Shown here: in pieces, positions 63,660 through 64,000 of the stretch
Layout of the letters: each line of letters opens with the position of its first letter
Position numbering within the stretch: the first letter of the stretch is position 1
Origin: Alphaproteobacteria bacterium MarineAlpha11_Bin1
Lineage (GTDB): Bacteria; Pseudomonadota; Alphaproteobacteria; MPNO01; UBA830
Reading direction: 5' to 3'
Length of the DNA stretch: 64,000 bases
NCBI GenBank assembly: GCA_002937455.1
Contig: PTJZ01000001.1
Coordinates: forward strand, 124,001-188,000
Notes under the pieces: generated by a model
Databases searched by the model: none
Told to the model about the DNA's origin: nothing
What the model saw: only the letters and a program-made list of their open reading frames with translations
Program-made: the position numbers and the translations under genes

Positions 63660-64000
63660 TGAGCAGGTCTCCCGTTTCTGAAATCATCTTCTCTGGATGC
63701 CTGCCATCGCGCAAGTCACGCCTTAACGTCGTTATCTCTGTCTTCCAAATTAGACTTCGCGAATTCCTCCTTGGACATGCCAGGTCTCTGGTACGACCAG
63801 CCCGGAACAGCTGGCCATCGTTTTGGGATATTTATTGACGGGTCAAGTGATTACGCTGCCGACAGCCCCATTGTGGTCACCGACGGAATCGTTATGCACA
63901 ATAGTTCCGTTGTAACGGCGGGCATAAAGCTCGCTGCCTCTCCCGATTTGAATTCGATCGCCGTATGCCGCTTGTAATTCCTAATCCCGCATCTCCCCTG
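63660..64000. other. Window end: possible frameshifted minus-strand gene
   Basis: On the minus strand two frames follow each other: 63980 to 63843 reads AAYGDRIQIGRGSELYARRY and further, and 63850 to 63716 reads WPAVPGWSYQRPGMSKEEF and further. Both look protein-like, but have no usual start and no family that I recognise. A frameshifted gene or remnant is possible; a plus-strand frame at 63771-63977 has no support. Confidence 0.25.

Noticed and set aside
63771..63977. 68-codon plus-strand frame at the window end
   Set aside because: TTG start, no recognisable feature, and the opposite strand looks more protein-like.
1..64000. tRNA, rRNA, CRISPR array, insertion sequence or prophage genes
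   Set aside because: I looked for T-loop-like sequences in the gaps, regular repeats, and transposase or integrase motifs and found none; a tRNA scan would be needed to be certain.

Overview
The window reads as a chromosomal piece of an alphaproteobacterium, most likely Rhodospirillales-like or a related marine or free-living lineage. Markers for this are the petABC (cytochrome bc1) operon, class I lysyl-tRNA synthetase, PhaR, the metX-metW pair, the argH-lptM-lysA / tlpA arrangement, the ftsEX / zinc-ribbon / hpt arrangement, DUF2125 and DUF6111 proteins, and an AdoCbl-dependent ribonucleotide reductase. Base composition is close to balanced by eye. I found no rRNA, tRNA, CRISPR array, insertion sequence or prophage. 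Several intergenic gaps are long and hold recognisable remains of dead genes, so the genome seems to be losing genes by decay.

Layout. 1-5.5 kb: 3' end of ychF, a dienelactone hydrolase, then a minus-strand set mtnP-mtnA-(fused class II aldolase/short-chain dehydrogenase) that looks like a 5'-methylthioadenosine-to-DHAP salvage route. 5.6-8.2 kb: cytochrome bc1 complex. 8.6-13.2 kb: trmL, hemF, CCA-adding enzyme, DUF6111, CoA-type Nudix hydrolase, DUF1285. 13.2-14.2 kb: a decayed region with a MoxR remnant. 14.3-19.3 kb: a TetR regulator and a PaaABCD-like di-iron oxygenase cluster with a split PaaD, a nitroreductase and a crotonase, closed by a strong bidirectional terminator. 19.3-27.9 kb: a minus-strand catabolic block (orphan TRAP binding protein, two hotdog proteins, MBL-fold hydrolase, alpha/beta hydrolase, ketopantoate-reductase-like protein, acyl-CoA ligase, malate synthase G). 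28-30.5 kb: phaR and phaA, divergent.

31-36 kb: flavin monooxygenase, GST, gloB, methyltransferase, metW-metX. 37-42 kb: chorismate mutase-like, hisC, tyrA/tyrC, DUF2125. 41-45 kb: tandem DMT exporters and tandem fumarylacetoacetate-hydrolase paralogs. 45-51 kb: nrdJ, plsC, ydcF, ftsX, ftsE. 51-57 kb: zinc-ribbon membrane protein, hpt, lysA, lptM, argH, tlpA, pyrD. 57-64 kb: sufE, a class IV aminotransferase, a methyltransferase, lysK, and an overlapping cytochrome P450 / GMC oxidoreductase pair.

The two parts most likely to be new biology are (a) the PaaABCD-like cluster, which lacks the PaaE reductase, carries PaaD as two separate genes and adds a nitroreductase plus a crotonase lacking both classical glutamates, and (b) the mtnP-mtnA-aldolase/dehydrogenase set, in which one polypeptide could carry out the last two steps of methylthioribulose-1-phosphate breakdown. 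All functions are inferred from sequence reading by eye; no database search was run.
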